Below are positions 17,561 through 26,230 of a stretch of 64,000 nucleotides of DNA, piece by piece. The stretch is from Gracilimonas sediminicola (lineage in GTDB: Bacteria > Bacteroidota > Rhodothermia > Balneolales > Balneolaceae), in the NCBI RefSeq assembly GCF_024320785.1, contig NZ_JANDBC010000001.1, positions 2,111,424-2,175,423 on the forward strand, given 5' to 3'. The translations under genes were made by a program, and so were the position numbers. The notes beneath the pieces were generated by a model. The model was not told the origin of the DNA. It did not search any database and saw nothing but the letters and a program-made list of their open reading frames with translations. Positions within the stretch are counted from its first letter, which is position 1. Every line of letters starts with the position of its first letter.

Positions 17561-20173
17561 ATGCAACAGAGTAAAAAACTCTTTAGGGATGTTTTGATTT
17601 TTCTATTCGGGGTGGCCGGGATAGGGTGGTTCTTCTATTCATTTCAAAATCATCATCCATTTACTATTACCCACACCAAAGTGCCTAAAGGCCACATCAT
17701 TGAAAAAGCAGACTCTGTTTTTCAAAGCTGGCAGTACCAGGCCTTGGACTTTTATCCTCAAACTGAATTCAACACCGAAGAGGATGTAATTGATTCACTT
17801 CAGGTAAAATGGGGAATCAGTGAGTTCAAGAATAAACTGAGGGAATCCGAATTCCTGCAAAACCTGCCCCTGGCTAAATGGGAAGTCCGGGAATACAACT
17901 TACAAAGTGAAAATAATGATTACTCGGTAGAGGTTGGGCTGACTCCGGATGGTAAAGTGGTGGACTTCTTGGCAACTACCGAATTAATAAACCAGCAGCG
18001 ACCATTTAACCGTTATGCGGTGCGGACGGTATTTCAAAACCAGGTTGATAATTACTCCCGGGGATTGGAGGATTCATTGCTCACCGGGCTCTCGGATTAT
18101 CAGCATCTGAACACGGAGTCGGGTTCCAACTCCCAGGCGCTCACCATTATTGAACGGCTGCGGGAGATTCGCGGAATGCAGGATGAACGTGTTTATGAGA
18201 TGAACAACATCTGGAATCTGGCAGATTTCTATTTGGGCAGGACTGCCTGGCGCTCAATGGATCTGCAACAGGATACGGCGGAGTTGGTAGATCAGGCAGG
18301 CTTACGTTTTGCCAGGGCAACTTATTCCGCATCAGATTCTGCCACGGGTGTTAATGTTGAGCTGACCATGGAGTTGCTGCCGGCCGGCTCCATGAAATCC
18401 ATGTCGTACCGCATTTATCCGCGTATTGAAGAAAGCAGCTCAAAAGTAACTGATATCCTGGAGGGTACGTCCCTGTTTGTGATCCTGGTATTTGCTCTGT
18501 GGCTGCTCTTTGTTTTTTATTTAAGGATTAAAGCCCGAGCTATCGATACAAAGCCTGCAATTATTATTGCGGTACTTGCCGGGTTTCTTGTTCCCGGTTT
18601 TTGGCTGCTGAACTTCATTGATCAAATGGGATGGATGTACGGGTTCAACGGATCGGTTACCATCTTCCAAAACCTGATGATGCTCGGCATCATGGGGGCG
18701 ATTGGCGCTGTAGGTTTCTTCGTATTAACGGCGGTAAGTGATTCCATCACCCGGCAATACTGGCCCGAAAAACTAAAAACCTGGGATTTGGTACGCCGTG
18801 GTTTATTCATGAATAAACCTGTAGGCTGGGGAATGGTTAATGCAATTGCCATCGGGGGAATATTGGTTGGGATTGTGGGGCTGTTTTTGTCGATGTTTGA
18901 TACCACCTATATATCTGCAAACACCGGTTTGATGTCGGATGATTATTTTCTTCCCTCTATAGCAAACCTGATGGTTACCACACTTTTCGTGCTGGTGATC
19001 GTAGTTCCCCTTTATTTGATTATCGGAAATCAGATCAAAGGCATGGTTGGGCGCGACTGGATTATTCCGATTGTAAGTGCCGTGCTTTTTGCGCTGATTG
19101 ATCTTCTCCCATTTAACATTGAGCCGGATGAACTGGACCGTTTATTGAGGGGAGTCCTTGGATTTGTGTTGGGGTATTTCTACCTGCGTTACGATTTTTT
19201 GACCATCGTTTTCGGAGCCTTTTTGTTTGTCAATTTTCTAACGACTTCCAATGGCTGGCTACTCGAAGGCTCACCCGATGCAAACACCTTTTACATGTTC
19301 ATGATGGTGCTTCTGACCTTTGCAGTAGGAGGTATCTATTTTGTGTTTAAAGGAACTGAGAGGGATGAACTTCCCGAATATGTGCCGGGCTATATCGAAG
19401 ATCAGGCGAAGGAACAGCGCCTTAAGCAAGAGCTTTCCATTGCCCGTGTTGTGCAGCAAACGTTTTTGCCATCAAAAATCCATCACTTGCCGGGAATTGA
19501 TATCGCCGGAATTTGTATCCCTGCCCAGGAAACCGGCGGAGATTATTACGACATGATTTCGCTGGGCGATCAGCGCACGGCACTGGCCATCGGCGATGTG
19601 AGCGGGAAAGGAATTCGGGCTGCTTTCTATATGACCTTTACCAAAGGAGTGCTTCACAGCTTAAGCGCGTTGATTTTGTCTCCGGTAGAGCTGCTCAACC
19701 AGCTGAACAGGTTGTTCAATGAAAACGCAACCCGGGGTACCTTTATCTCTATGATTTACGGAATTCTTGAAGCCGACAAAAGACAATTTACCTTCGCCAG
19801 AGCCGGACACAACCCGATGCTTGTGGTTCGTGCCAATGGTGATACGGAATGGCTGAAGCCAAATGGGGTTGGCATTGGAGTTGCTCAAAAAGCGGAAGCT
19901 TTCATTAAATGTACCGAAGAAGCTACCCTCAAGCTGAAAGAGGGTGATGTGGTTATCATGTACACCGATGGCATTACGGAAATGCTGAATGCCGGCAATC
20001 ACTTTTATGGAGAGGAACGGCTTGAGCGACTGGTTAAAGGGGTGAGAAAAGCTTCATCCGAAAAAATCATGGAGATTATTGTGGATGATGTGAACGAGTT
20101 TAAAGGCGTTGTTAAACAACACGACGATATGACCTTGTTAATAATCAAAGCCGATGCCTCAGTAAATCAGTAA
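17561..20173 (+). CDS. Membrane-bound SpoIIE/RsbU-type PP2C serine/threonine phosphatase
   Basis: 870 residues. A TM helix at about 9-27 is followed by an extracytoplasmic region of some 280 residues, then seven or more TM helices (about 305-600). A linker helix (IEDQAKEQRLKQELSIARVVQQTFLP) leads into the C-terminal PP2C/SpoIIE domain. Metal-binding Asp residues are visible in TGGDYYDM, AIGDVSGKGI, YTDGITEM and HDDMTLL. Such proteins dephosphorylate anti-sigma-factor antagonists and so act in partner-switching stress control. No antagonist or kinase gene lies beside it. The CPBP-like membrane section is only a guess. Confidence 0.85.
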   Translation: MQQSKKLFRDVLIFLFGVAGIGWFFYSFQNHHPFTITHTKVPKGHIIEKADSVFQSWQYQALDFYPQTEFNTEEDVIDSLQVKWGISEFKNKLRESEFLQNLPLAKWEVREYNLQSENNDYSVEVGLTPDGKVVDFLATTELINQQRPFNRYAVRTVFQNQVDNYSRGLEDSLLTGLSDYQHLNTESGSNSQALTIIERLREIRGMQDERVYEMNNIWNLADFYLGRTAWRSMDLQQDTAELVDQAGLRFARATYSASDSATGVNVELTMELLPAGSMKSMSYRIYPRIEESSSKVTDILEGTSLFVILVFALWLLFVFYLRIKARAIDTKPAIIIAVLAGFLVPGFWLLNFIDQMGWMYGFNGSVTIFQNLMMLGIMGAIGAVGFFVLTAVSDSITRQYWPEKLKTWDLVRRGLFMNKPVGWGMVNAIAIGGILVGIVGLFLSMFDTTYISANTGLMSDDYFLPSIANLMVTTLFVLVIVVPLYLIIGNQIKGMVGRDWIIPIVSAVLFALIDLLPFNIEPDELDRLLRGVLGFVLGYFYLRYDFLTIVFGAFLFVNFLTTSNGWLLEGSPDANTFYMFMMVLLTFAVGGIYFVFKGTERDELPEYVPGYIEDQAKEQRLKQELSIARVVQQTFLPSKIHHLPGIDIAGICIPAQETGGDYYDMISLGDQRTALAIGDVSGKGIRAAFYMTFTKGVLHSLSALILSPVELLNQLNRLFNENATRGTFISMIYGILEADKRQFTFARAGHNPMLVVRANGDTEWLKPNGVGIGVAQKAEAFIKCTEEATLKLKEGDVVIMYTDGITEMLNAGNHFYGEERLERLVKGVRKASSEKIMEIIVDDVNEFKGVVKQHDDMTLLIIKADASVNQ

Positions 20174-20281
20174 TTTTTGTATTTTAGCCTTTGCTAAGAA
20201 CTTAATACACCGCTGTTAAACTTAAACGGTGTTCAATTCCTTAAAAAATTTCATCCATTGCGAGAATCATTAAAAAATAAC

Positions 20282-20953
20282 ATGGGCTTAAGTCAGTCTG
20301 TAGAAGATTACCTGAAAGTCATTTATGTGTTAGAATCTGAAGGTGAAGGGACTACTACAACAAGAATTGCTAATGCGCTGGACGTTTCTTCTGCTTCGGT
20401 AACCAATATGCTGAAGCGCCTTGCAAAGATGAATTTACTGGAATATGAATCTTACAAAGGTGCTAAGTTAACCGATGCCGGAAATAAAATTGCCCTGGAG
20501 ATCTTGCGGCACCACCGACTATTGGAGTTATACCTTAAAGAAGTGATGGGCTATTCCTGGGATGAAGTACACGATGAAGCCGAGAAACTGGAACATCATA
20601 TTTCGGAGCAATTTGAAGATCGTATTGCTGAATTACTGAACCACCCCACACACGATCCTCATGGCGATCCCATTCCTTCCAAAGACGGAATCATGCCAAC
20701 TATGGCCCAGCTTTCCATATCCGAAGCGGAGGAAAATACACCATACATCATCGGTCGCGTGAAAGACCAGGACCCGGAATTACTGCGTTATCTGGAGAAA
20801 ATCGGGGTGCTGCCCGGGTCAAAAGTAGAGGTTATCGAAAAAGCTCCGTTCGATGGACCGGTTAAAATCCGCCTGGAAGATAACATAGAGCAGATGCTGG
20901 GTCAGGCCGTTGCCAGCGAAGTGTATTTAATTGAAGCTGACAACCCTGTATAG
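20282..20953 (+). CDS. DtxR/MntR family metal-dependent repressor with FeoA-like C-terminal domain
   Basis: 223 residues from ATG 20282; a TTG eight codons earlier (20258) is possible but the family normally begins just before LSQSVEDYLKVIY. Order of parts: winged helix (about 1-62, with TTTRIANALDVSSASVTNMLKRL as recognition region), dimer and metal-binding domain with His/Glu residues (HHRLLELYL, DEAEKLEHHISEQFEDRI, HDPHGDPIP), then an SH3/FeoA-like domain (LSISEAEENTPYIIGRV onward). It should repress uptake genes when Mn or Fe is ample. No transporter is adjacent, so it acts at a distance. Confidence 0.9.
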   Translation: MGLSQSVEDYLKVIYVLESEGEGTTTTRIANALDVSSASVTNMLKRLAKMNLLEYESYKGAKLTDAGNKIALEILRHHRLLELYLKEVMGYSWDEVHDEAEKLEHHISEQFEDRIAELLNHPTHDPHGDPIPSKDGIMPTMAQLSISEAEENTPYIIGRVKDQDPELLRYLEKIGVLPGSKVEVIEKAPFDGPVKIRLEDNIEQMLGQAVASEVYLIEADNPV

Positions 20954-20994
20954 ACCACAAATCTAAGGCTTCGATTTGATTGCGGAAATGATAA

Positions 20995-21753
20995 TCAGGT
21001 TTGCCGTACTTCGATATTAGCAGCCTTCATCTTCTCCTTAAGGTCTTTGATCTCAATTTCTTTAAAGTGAAAAATACTGGCTGCAAGCACAGCATCCGCG
21101 TTTCCTTTGGTGATGGCTTCAATACAGTGCTGAACAGTACCGGCACCTCCACTGGCAATCACGGGTATATGGACGATGCCGTTAATTTTATCCAGAATAT
21201 CGATATCGAAGCCGCTCTTGGTGCCATCGCGATCCATGCTGGTGAGCAGAATTTCACCGGCTCCCCGTTTTTCTATCTCCTGCATCCATTCAATAGCATC
21301 TAAGCCGGTATCTTCAGTGCCTCCTTTGATGTACACATTCCAGCTGTCTCCATGTCTTTTGGCATCAACGGCGGCTACAATAGCTTGGGCGCCGAAAGCC
21401 GTGGAGGCTTCGTTAATCAGGTCCGGGTTCTTCACTATACTGCTGTTAAGGGAAACTTTATCGGCACCGGATTTCAGCAGCTCTTCAATTTCATCCACGG
21501 TTTTGATGCCACCGCCCACTGTGAATGGGATGTTAATTTCAGCAGCAATTCTTTTAACCAGCTCAACAAGGGTTTTTCTCTTTTCAAGCGTTGCGGTAAT
21601 ATCAAGAAAAACCAGTTCGTCGGCACCTTCCTCGCTGTATCGTTTGGCTAATTCAACGGGGTCACCGGCATCCCTTAATCCTTCAAAATTGACGCCTTTT
21701 ACGGTTCGTCCGTCTTTAATATCCAGGCAGGGAATGATTCGTTTCGTGAGCAT
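20995..21753 (-). CDS. hisF: Imidazole glycerol phosphate synthase, cyclase subunit
   Basis: 252 residues, normal length. It closes the imidazole ring of histidine from PRFAR with ammonia supplied by HisH. Catalytic Asp11 (PCLDIKDG) and Asp130 (IVAAVDAKR) are both in the standard places, and the phosphate-binding loops VGGGIKT and ASGGAG are clear. The hisH, hisA and hisE partners are not adjacent: hisA is about 3.3 kb away and hisE about 13 kb away. A TAnnTTTG element lies about 91 nt upstream. Confidence 0.95.
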   Translation of the reverse strand: MLTKRIIPCLDIKDGRTVKGVNFEGLRDAGDPVELAKRYSEEGADELVFLDITATLEKRKTLVELVKRIAAEINIPFTVGGGIKTVDEIEELLKSGADKVSLNSSIVKNPDLINEASTAFGAQAIVAAVDAKRHGDSWNVYIKGGTEDTGLDAIEWMQEIEKRGAGEILLTSMDRDGTKSGFDIDILDKINGIVHIPVIASGGAGTVQHCIEAITKGNADAVLAASIFHFKEIEIKDLKEKMKAANIEVRQT

Positions 21754-21843
21754 AGAGTTTTGAAAATCTGCTTAACCTCTGCGGATACACAATTGGGTGT
21801 AGGTGATAAATTTCCAGATCCCGCTTGGCTAAAAATTAGACTC

Positions 21844-21851
21844 CAAATATA
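21844..21851 (-). promoter_or_regulatory. Bacteroidota-type -7 element for hisF
   Basis: Reading the minus strand gives TATATTTG, matching the TAnnTTTG consensus of Bacteroidetes-type promoters, in a TTTTC-rich setting. No clear -33 TTG could be fixed, so confidence is moderate. Confidence 0.45.
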
Positions 21852-21951
21852 GAAAATTCTTAAAACGTGTGTTAGTGAAATAAGGATAAAGATAGACCGG
21901 CAATGAACCCAAAGTCCTGATTTTGAGTTACACTGCAAAAGAAATAATGAC

Positions 21952-22779
21952 ATGAAGTTTAAAACCACAGACGTTTCAAAACCGGCCGGTGAAATCCTAA
22001 GCGAAGTGATGGGAGGTTCGCATTCTCAACTGTTGATTCCACCCAAACTGGCAGACGAAAATCCACCTGCGCAACATCCTGAGTCCGATGAAAAACATAT
22101 CGGACTGTTTTCCAGTGGTACAACCGGTTCACCAAAAGAAATCTGGAACAGCTGTGAAAACCTGATTCGTAATGCCCGGTTTACTGCAGAAGCATTTGGC
22201 GTGAAATCAAACCATCGGCTTTTGATGATGGCTGCACCCTGGCATGTAGCCGGACTCAGCTGGGCCATTATGGCTGAAGAGCTTGGGTGTGAATATCAAT
22301 TCATCACTACAAAAAAAGGTGAAGGCGATAAATGGCTGAAGAATGTCCGGGAGTTTAACCCTGATTTTCTGCTTACCGTACCGGCTGTACTGAGGGCGCT
22401 GTATGACAAAGAGTGGTTTGTGCCGCAAGTAGTGTTCGGCGGGTATTCTTTGGATGAAGGCGAGTTTCAAAAATTAAATCCCCATTGTGATTTTACCATT
22501 CAGGGATATGGACAAACGGAGGCCGGTGGATTAATCGCGGCTCACAAACGAAAAAGTACAGCTCCGGTTCAGCCTTTTGAGCATTTGTGCAGCGGACATC
22601 CCATCCGGGGAGTTCAGTTGAAGTGTGAAGGAACACCCGAAAATCCGGCTCCAATATATATTCAATCAGAAACGGCCTTCACCGAACAAGAGTACAACAG
22701 CCGGGACGTGGGATTCATGGATTCGTCGGGCAGAGTGTATGTATCGGGCAGAGCTGATGACATTGTTAAACAAAAGTAG
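21952..22779 (+). CDS. Short AMP-binding (MenE-like) protein lacking the C-terminal domain
   Basis: 275 residues. The ANL phosphate loop SSGTTGSPKE (54-63) and the A5 motif YGQTEAGG (about 184-191) are present, and the protein ends right at GRADDIVKQK, the hinge. Normal ANL enzymes have about 100 more residues with the catalytic Lys; only 66 nt separate this stop from the next gene, so the missing domain is not nearby. It is closest in style to o-succinylbenzoate-CoA ligase (MenE), which would be menaquinone synthesis, but no other men gene is seen. It may do adenylation only, need a partner, or be a truncated gene. Confidence 0.65.
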   Translation: MKFKTTDVSKPAGEILSEVMGGSHSQLLIPPKLADENPPAQHPESDEKHIGLFSSGTTGSPKEIWNSCENLIRNARFTAEAFGVKSNHRLLMMAAPWHVAGLSWAIMAEELGCEYQFITTKKGEGDKWLKNVREFNPDFLLTVPAVLRALYDKEWFVPQVVFGGYSLDEGEFQKLNPHCDFTIQGYGQTEAGGLIAAHKRKSTAPVQPFEHLCSGHPIRGVQLKCEGTPENPAPIYIQSETAFTEQEYNSRDVGFMDSSGRVYVSGRADDIVKQK

Positions 22780-22845
22780 AGAAGGACAATTTTCTCTCCT
22801 GTTTTTCATTTAATATATTGAGTTGTCTAATTACAGGAGAAGACT

Positions 22846-24087
22846 ATGAGACCCAATCGTTTACTATCGTTTTTATTAATCGCTGTTTTTTTAATTCCGC
22901 TAAGTTGTACCACCGATGTTACCGGCCCCAACCCGAACGGTGAATTGCCGAGAGAACTTTCCGCAGCTGAAAAGAAACTGGTTGAGGACGGGCAGTCATT
23001 CGGGTTTAATGTGTTTAAAAGCACAGTGGCCTCCGACTCATCGGAAAACATCTTCATTTCACCGCTCAGCATTTCGGTAGCTCTGGGAATGACGATGAAC
23101 GGTGCGGAAGGGGAAACCTTCGAGCAGATGCGGGAGACGCTCACATTTCAGGGGTTGAGCCAGGAGGAAATAAACCAAGGATATCAGTCATTAATAAAGC
23201 TGCTGACGGAAGCTGATCCCAAAGTGAAAATGCAAATCGCGAACTCAGTGTGGAGCAGAGACGGTTTTCCTGTAGAGGAATCTTTTACCAACACCCTTGG
23301 GGAGTATTTTGATGCAACAACCCGTGAGCTGGATTTTAATGACCCGAAGTCTGTTGATGTTATCAACGATTGGGTGAAAGGCAATACCAATGGATTGATT
23401 GAAAAGATTATTGACGGGCAAATTCCACCCGAAATGGTAATGTATCTGATCAATGCCATCTACTTCCAGGGCGATTGGACCTATCAATTCGATAAAGACC
23501 AGACCCGGGAACGCTCATTCAATCTTGAAGGAGGCGGAGAAGTGAGGGTGGACATGATGAGCCAGGAGCGCCTCTTCAATATCACTATGAATGAGGAAGT
23601 CCATATGATTGACTTGCCCTATGGAGACAGCTTGTTTAGCATGACCGTTATGATGCCAGCCGATGAGGAAAAATCCATTGATGAGTTTATAAGTCAGGAT
23701 CTGAGCAAAGAAAATTTTGATTCCTGGATTTCCGGTTTGAACGGGCGGGATATGCCGTTAAACCTTCCCAAATTTGAATTGTCCTACAAAGTTGAAATGA
23801 AAGACATTCTTAAATCGATGGGGATGGAAGTTCCTTTTGAAGAGGGACAAGCTGATTTCTCCGGGATTAATCCCGATGCTCCTCTTTTCATTAGCGAAGT
23901 GAAGCACAAAACGTATGTGAAAGTTGATGAGAAGGGAACAGAGGCTGCCGCAGTAACATCAGTTGGAGTAGGGGTGACTTCAATGCCACAAACCTTTTCC
24001 GTAGATCGTCCTTTTGTGTTTATGATTCGTGAGCACAACAGCGGGGCCATTCTTTTCATGGGTAAAGTAAAGAACCCTAAATTGTAA
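22846..24087 (+). CDS. Serpin (serine protease inhibitor), lipoprotein
   Basis: 413 residues. Lipobox LIPLSC near residue 21 suggests a lipid-anchored protein at the envelope. The serpin fold is well kept: ENIFISPLSISVALGMTMNGAEGET, then late KTYVKVDEKGTEAAAVTS (hinge) and RPFVFMIREHNSGAILFMGKV. Counting from the hinge Glu as P17 places Thr-Ser at P1-P1' in the exposed loop; this is inference and would suit a protease liking small residues. The Ala-rich hinge argues for true inhibition. A good SD-like AGGAGA precedes the ATG. Likely role: protection from own secreted or foreign proteases. Confidence 0.9.
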   Translation: MRPNRLLSFLLIAVFLIPLSCTTDVTGPNPNGELPRELSAAEKKLVEDGQSFGFNVFKSTVASDSSENIFISPLSISVALGMTMNGAEGETFEQMRETLTFQGLSQEEINQGYQSLIKLLTEADPKVKMQIANSVWSRDGFPVEESFTNTLGEYFDATTRELDFNDPKSVDVINDWVKGNTNGLIEKIIDGQIPPEMVMYLINAIYFQGDWTYQFDKDQTRERSFNLEGGGEVRVDMMSQERLFNITMNEEVHMIDLPYGDSLFSMTVMMPADEEKSIDEFISQDLSKENFDSWISGLNGRDMPLNLPKFELSYKVEMKDILKSMGMEVPFEEGQADFSGINPDAPLFISEVKHKTYVKVDEKGTEAAAVTSVGVGVTSMPQTFSVDRPFVFMIREHNSGAILFMGKVKNPKL

Positions 24088-24114
24088 TCTTCAACTCTCT
24101 ATACAGGTAATAAA

Positions 24115-24147
24115 GGCAATAGCGCAAGTGTCCACTTGTGCGGTTTT
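24115..24147. repeat. REP-like palindrome, copy 2
   Basis: Begins with the 18 nt GGCAATAGCGCAAGTGTC found also at 11025; here the arms are clearer, GCGCAAGTG against CACTTGTGC. It lies just downstream of the serpin gene. The rest of the gap to hisA has AATTCCAAATTCCAAAA words and no gene. Confidence 0.65.
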
Positions 24148-24259
24148 GGAAACTATAAAGGAGCGCGGAATGGATAAAAGATTTAGTGGCTTGAAAATTC
24201 CAAATTCCAAAACCCAATGACCCATATATTTCACTGATTGGGTTCTATTCAAAGAATAT

Positions 24260-24291
24260 GGCAATAGCTCATTGGTCCTCTTGTGCAGTAC
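24260..24291. repeat. REP-like palindrome, decayed copy 3
   Basis: GGCAATAGCTCATTGGTCC followed by TCTTGTGCAGT aligns base for base with copy 2 over about 30 nt with several substitutions that weaken the stem. Confidence 0.45.
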
Positions 24292-24310
24292 AGAATCCTC
24301 TACAAGAACT

Positions 24311-25027
24311 TTAGCGGTTGAACTCCGCCATTTCTTCCAGGGTAATTCTGTTTTCGTAATAGGCTTTCCCAACAACCACCGCATCGATGTTTGCATCATT
24401 CAGTGTGTGTAAATCATCGAGGGAAGAAACGCCACCGGAGGCAATCAAACGGATATCGGGAAATTGCTTTTGCAGGCTTTCATACAGTTCAAAGTTGGGT
24501 CCGGAAAGCGTGCCGTCTTTGGAAATATCGGTGCAGAGTACTTCCTGCAAGCCGTGTTCTATCATCCGGCTCAGGAAAGACTCTACCGATTCTTCCGCTG
24601 TTTCAAGCCAGCCGGAGTAGGCAATTTTGCCGTCTTTAAGATCCATGCCCAAAATCATTTTACCGGGGTATTTTGCAAGGGCTTTCAGCCAGTCCTCTTC
24701 ATTCTTGATAGCCATGGAACTGCAAATCACTTTCGAAAGCCCGGCATCGAGCAGCATCTCAACATCTTCGAAAGTGCGAATGCCGCCACCGGTTTGAACC
24801 GAAATCCCCAACTCATCAATAATCTCTTTAATGTGAGGCAGATTGATAAACTTTCCTTCCTTCGCCCCATTCAAATCTACCACATGGATATGCTCAAAGC
24901 CGGCTTCTTTAAATTTTCGGGCCTGATTTAATGGGGATTTGTCATAAACAGTAACCTCTTCATATGAACCTTTGTGAAGGCGAACGGCTTGTCCGTTTAG
25001 CAAATCGATAGCGGGAATTGTAAGCAT
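24311..25027 (-). CDS. hisA: Phosphoribosylformimino-5-aminoimidazole carboxamide ribotide isomerase
   Basis: 238 residues, a complete TIM barrel. It performs the Amadori-type isomerisation of ProFAR to PRFAR just before HisF/HisH. Catalytic Asp8 (IPAIDLLNG) and Asp129 (ILGMDLKDG) are in place; phosphate loops QTGGGIRT and ASGGVSS are visible. HisF, encoded about 3.3 kb away on the same strand, shares the fold but the two are not in one operon. A TACCTTTG promoter element lies 17 nt upstream of the start. Confidence 0.95.
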   Translation of the reverse strand: MLTIPAIDLLNGQAVRLHKGSYEEVTVYDKSPLNQARKFKEAGFEHIHVVDLNGAKEGKFINLPHIKEIIDELGISVQTGGGIRTFEDVEMLLDAGLSKVICSSMAIKNEEDWLKALAKYPGKMILGMDLKDGKIAYSGWLETAEESVESFLSRMIEHGLQEVLCTDISKDGTLSGPNFELYESLQKQFPDIRLIASGGVSSLDDLHTLNDANIDAVVVGKAYYENRITLEEMAEFNR

Positions 25028-25043
25028 AGAATATTTTTTGATG

Positions 25044-25051
25044 CAAAGGTA
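25044..25051 (-). promoter_or_regulatory. Bacteroidota-type -7 element for hisA
   Basis: Minus-strand TACCTTTG fits TAnnTTTG exactly and sits 17 nt before the hisA ATG, leaving a very short leader. A TTTG lies further upstream but at a spacing shorter than usual. Confidence 0.5.
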
Positions 25052-25101
25052 GGGCTTCGCAAACTTCTTTTCTTATAACTTTCTGATGTGCTAATAATCT
25101 T

Positions 25102-26088
25102 TTACTCGTTCCCTTCAGCTTGTTCAGGCCAACTGCCTTCAAAGAAAGTTGTAATCGCTTGCAGGGTGAAGTCGGGATTATCAGAGAGGCTTCCTTTATC
25201 GGCTTCAGGAACCAACAGTAACCGGCTATTTGGGATTATTTCCGTCCACCTGCGCTGGCTGGATAGTGCAAGAGTATCCTCCTTTCCGTAAACCACGAGA
25301 AGCGGGGCGTTAAAGCCTTTTAGTTTTTCGGTGTAATCCCAGTTGCCAAAGAATGCCGGTGCAAGCTGAGCGGTATATTGGTAGTAATACTTAACAGCTT
25401 CGGACGGTGCATCGCAGGTTGAACCCCGGTGAGAGGCGCGTTCACCCCGCATTATGGCTATTTGTTTGGAAAGCTGTTCATATTCCCGGCATGTTGAAAC
25501 GGGGTCATCGGCACTCCCTTCCAGCAGGCTTGCTAAAAGGGCTGAAGCTCTGTTAGTCAATGAAGTATCAGAAATAGGAGGTGCCTGTTGAGCTTTAGCC
25601 CGATAATACTCCCCCATTTCTGCCCGAACCGGTCCGGTTGAACCGTGAAAGACAACACGGTTTAAGTGTTGAGGATATTTGATGGCATATTCTGCTAACA
25701 AAATAGATCCGAATGAATGGGTAAGTATATTCATGGAATCAAGGTTAAAATACCGGCGTACAGCTTCCAGGTCTTCCACAAAATATTCCGGTTTTAATCG
25801 GGTGGTATCTTTCGGGAGCGTAGATTTTCCTCCACCTCGTTGATCATAAAAAACGAGGGTGAAATTATTAGCCAGTGGCTCAGCAGAAGGTAAAAAAGAG
25901 TTGATTCCCGCTCCGGGTCCTCCGTGAAGGATAACAAGCGTGTCACTGCCCGAGCCCAATACCTGATAGTAAAGCTCGGCTCCGTCATTCGTTTGCACAA
26001 ACCCATCTCGTGTTTCTGCTTCCTTTTCAATTTGGCTACAGGAAATGAAGCAGGTGAAGATAATCCCTATAAAAAGGAGCCGGTTCAT
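25102..26088 (-). CDS. S33-type alpha/beta hydrolase lipoprotein (proline iminopeptidase-like)
   Basis: 328 residues from the ATG that gives MNRLLFIGIIFTCFISC, a lipoprotein signal with FISC as lipobox; an ATG two codons earlier is also open. The oxyanion motif HGGPGAG, DQRGGGKS, and the nucleophile elbow THSFGSI are diagnostic of proline iminopeptidase-like hydrolases; a late Asp (YGKEDTLAL) and a C-terminal acid/His region complete the triad, though the usual final His is not clear (VPEADKGSL appears where a G-H motif is expected). Thus activity may be altered. Single gene. Confidence 0.75.
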   Translation of the reverse strand: MNRLLFIGIIFTCFISCSQIEKEAETRDGFVQTNDGAELYYQVLGSGSDTLVILHGGPGAGINSFLPSAEPLANNFTLVFYDQRGGGKSTLPKDTTRLKPEYFVEDLEAVRRYFNLDSMNILTHSFGSILLAEYAIKYPQHLNRVVFHGSTGPVRAEMGEYYRAKAQQAPPISDTSLTNRASALLASLLEGSADDPVSTCREYEQLSKQIAIMRGERASHRGSTCDAPSEAVKYYYQYTAQLAPAFFGNWDYTEKLKGFNAPLLVVYGKEDTLALSSQRRWTEIIPNSRLLLVPEADKGSLSDNPDFTLQAITTFFEGSWPEQAEGNE

Positions 26089-26230
26089 GTGCATGAGTAT
26101 TTGGGGTTGGGAGTCAGATCAATAAAAGGTAATCAATTGAGCGGTTTTAAAATTGACCCACGTATGTAAGAACGAGAGACAGGATTAAAATACTCAGTTC
26201 TGCCTGTCATCATAAACATTAACCAATTTA

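Noticed and set aside
21176..21763. 195-codon plus-strand frame opposite hisF
   Set aside because: Shadow of hisF; Ser-rich composition typical of antisense frames.
24091..24399. 102-codon minus-strand frame after hisA
   Set aside because: Overlaps hisA and covers REP-like repeats; no protein-like features.
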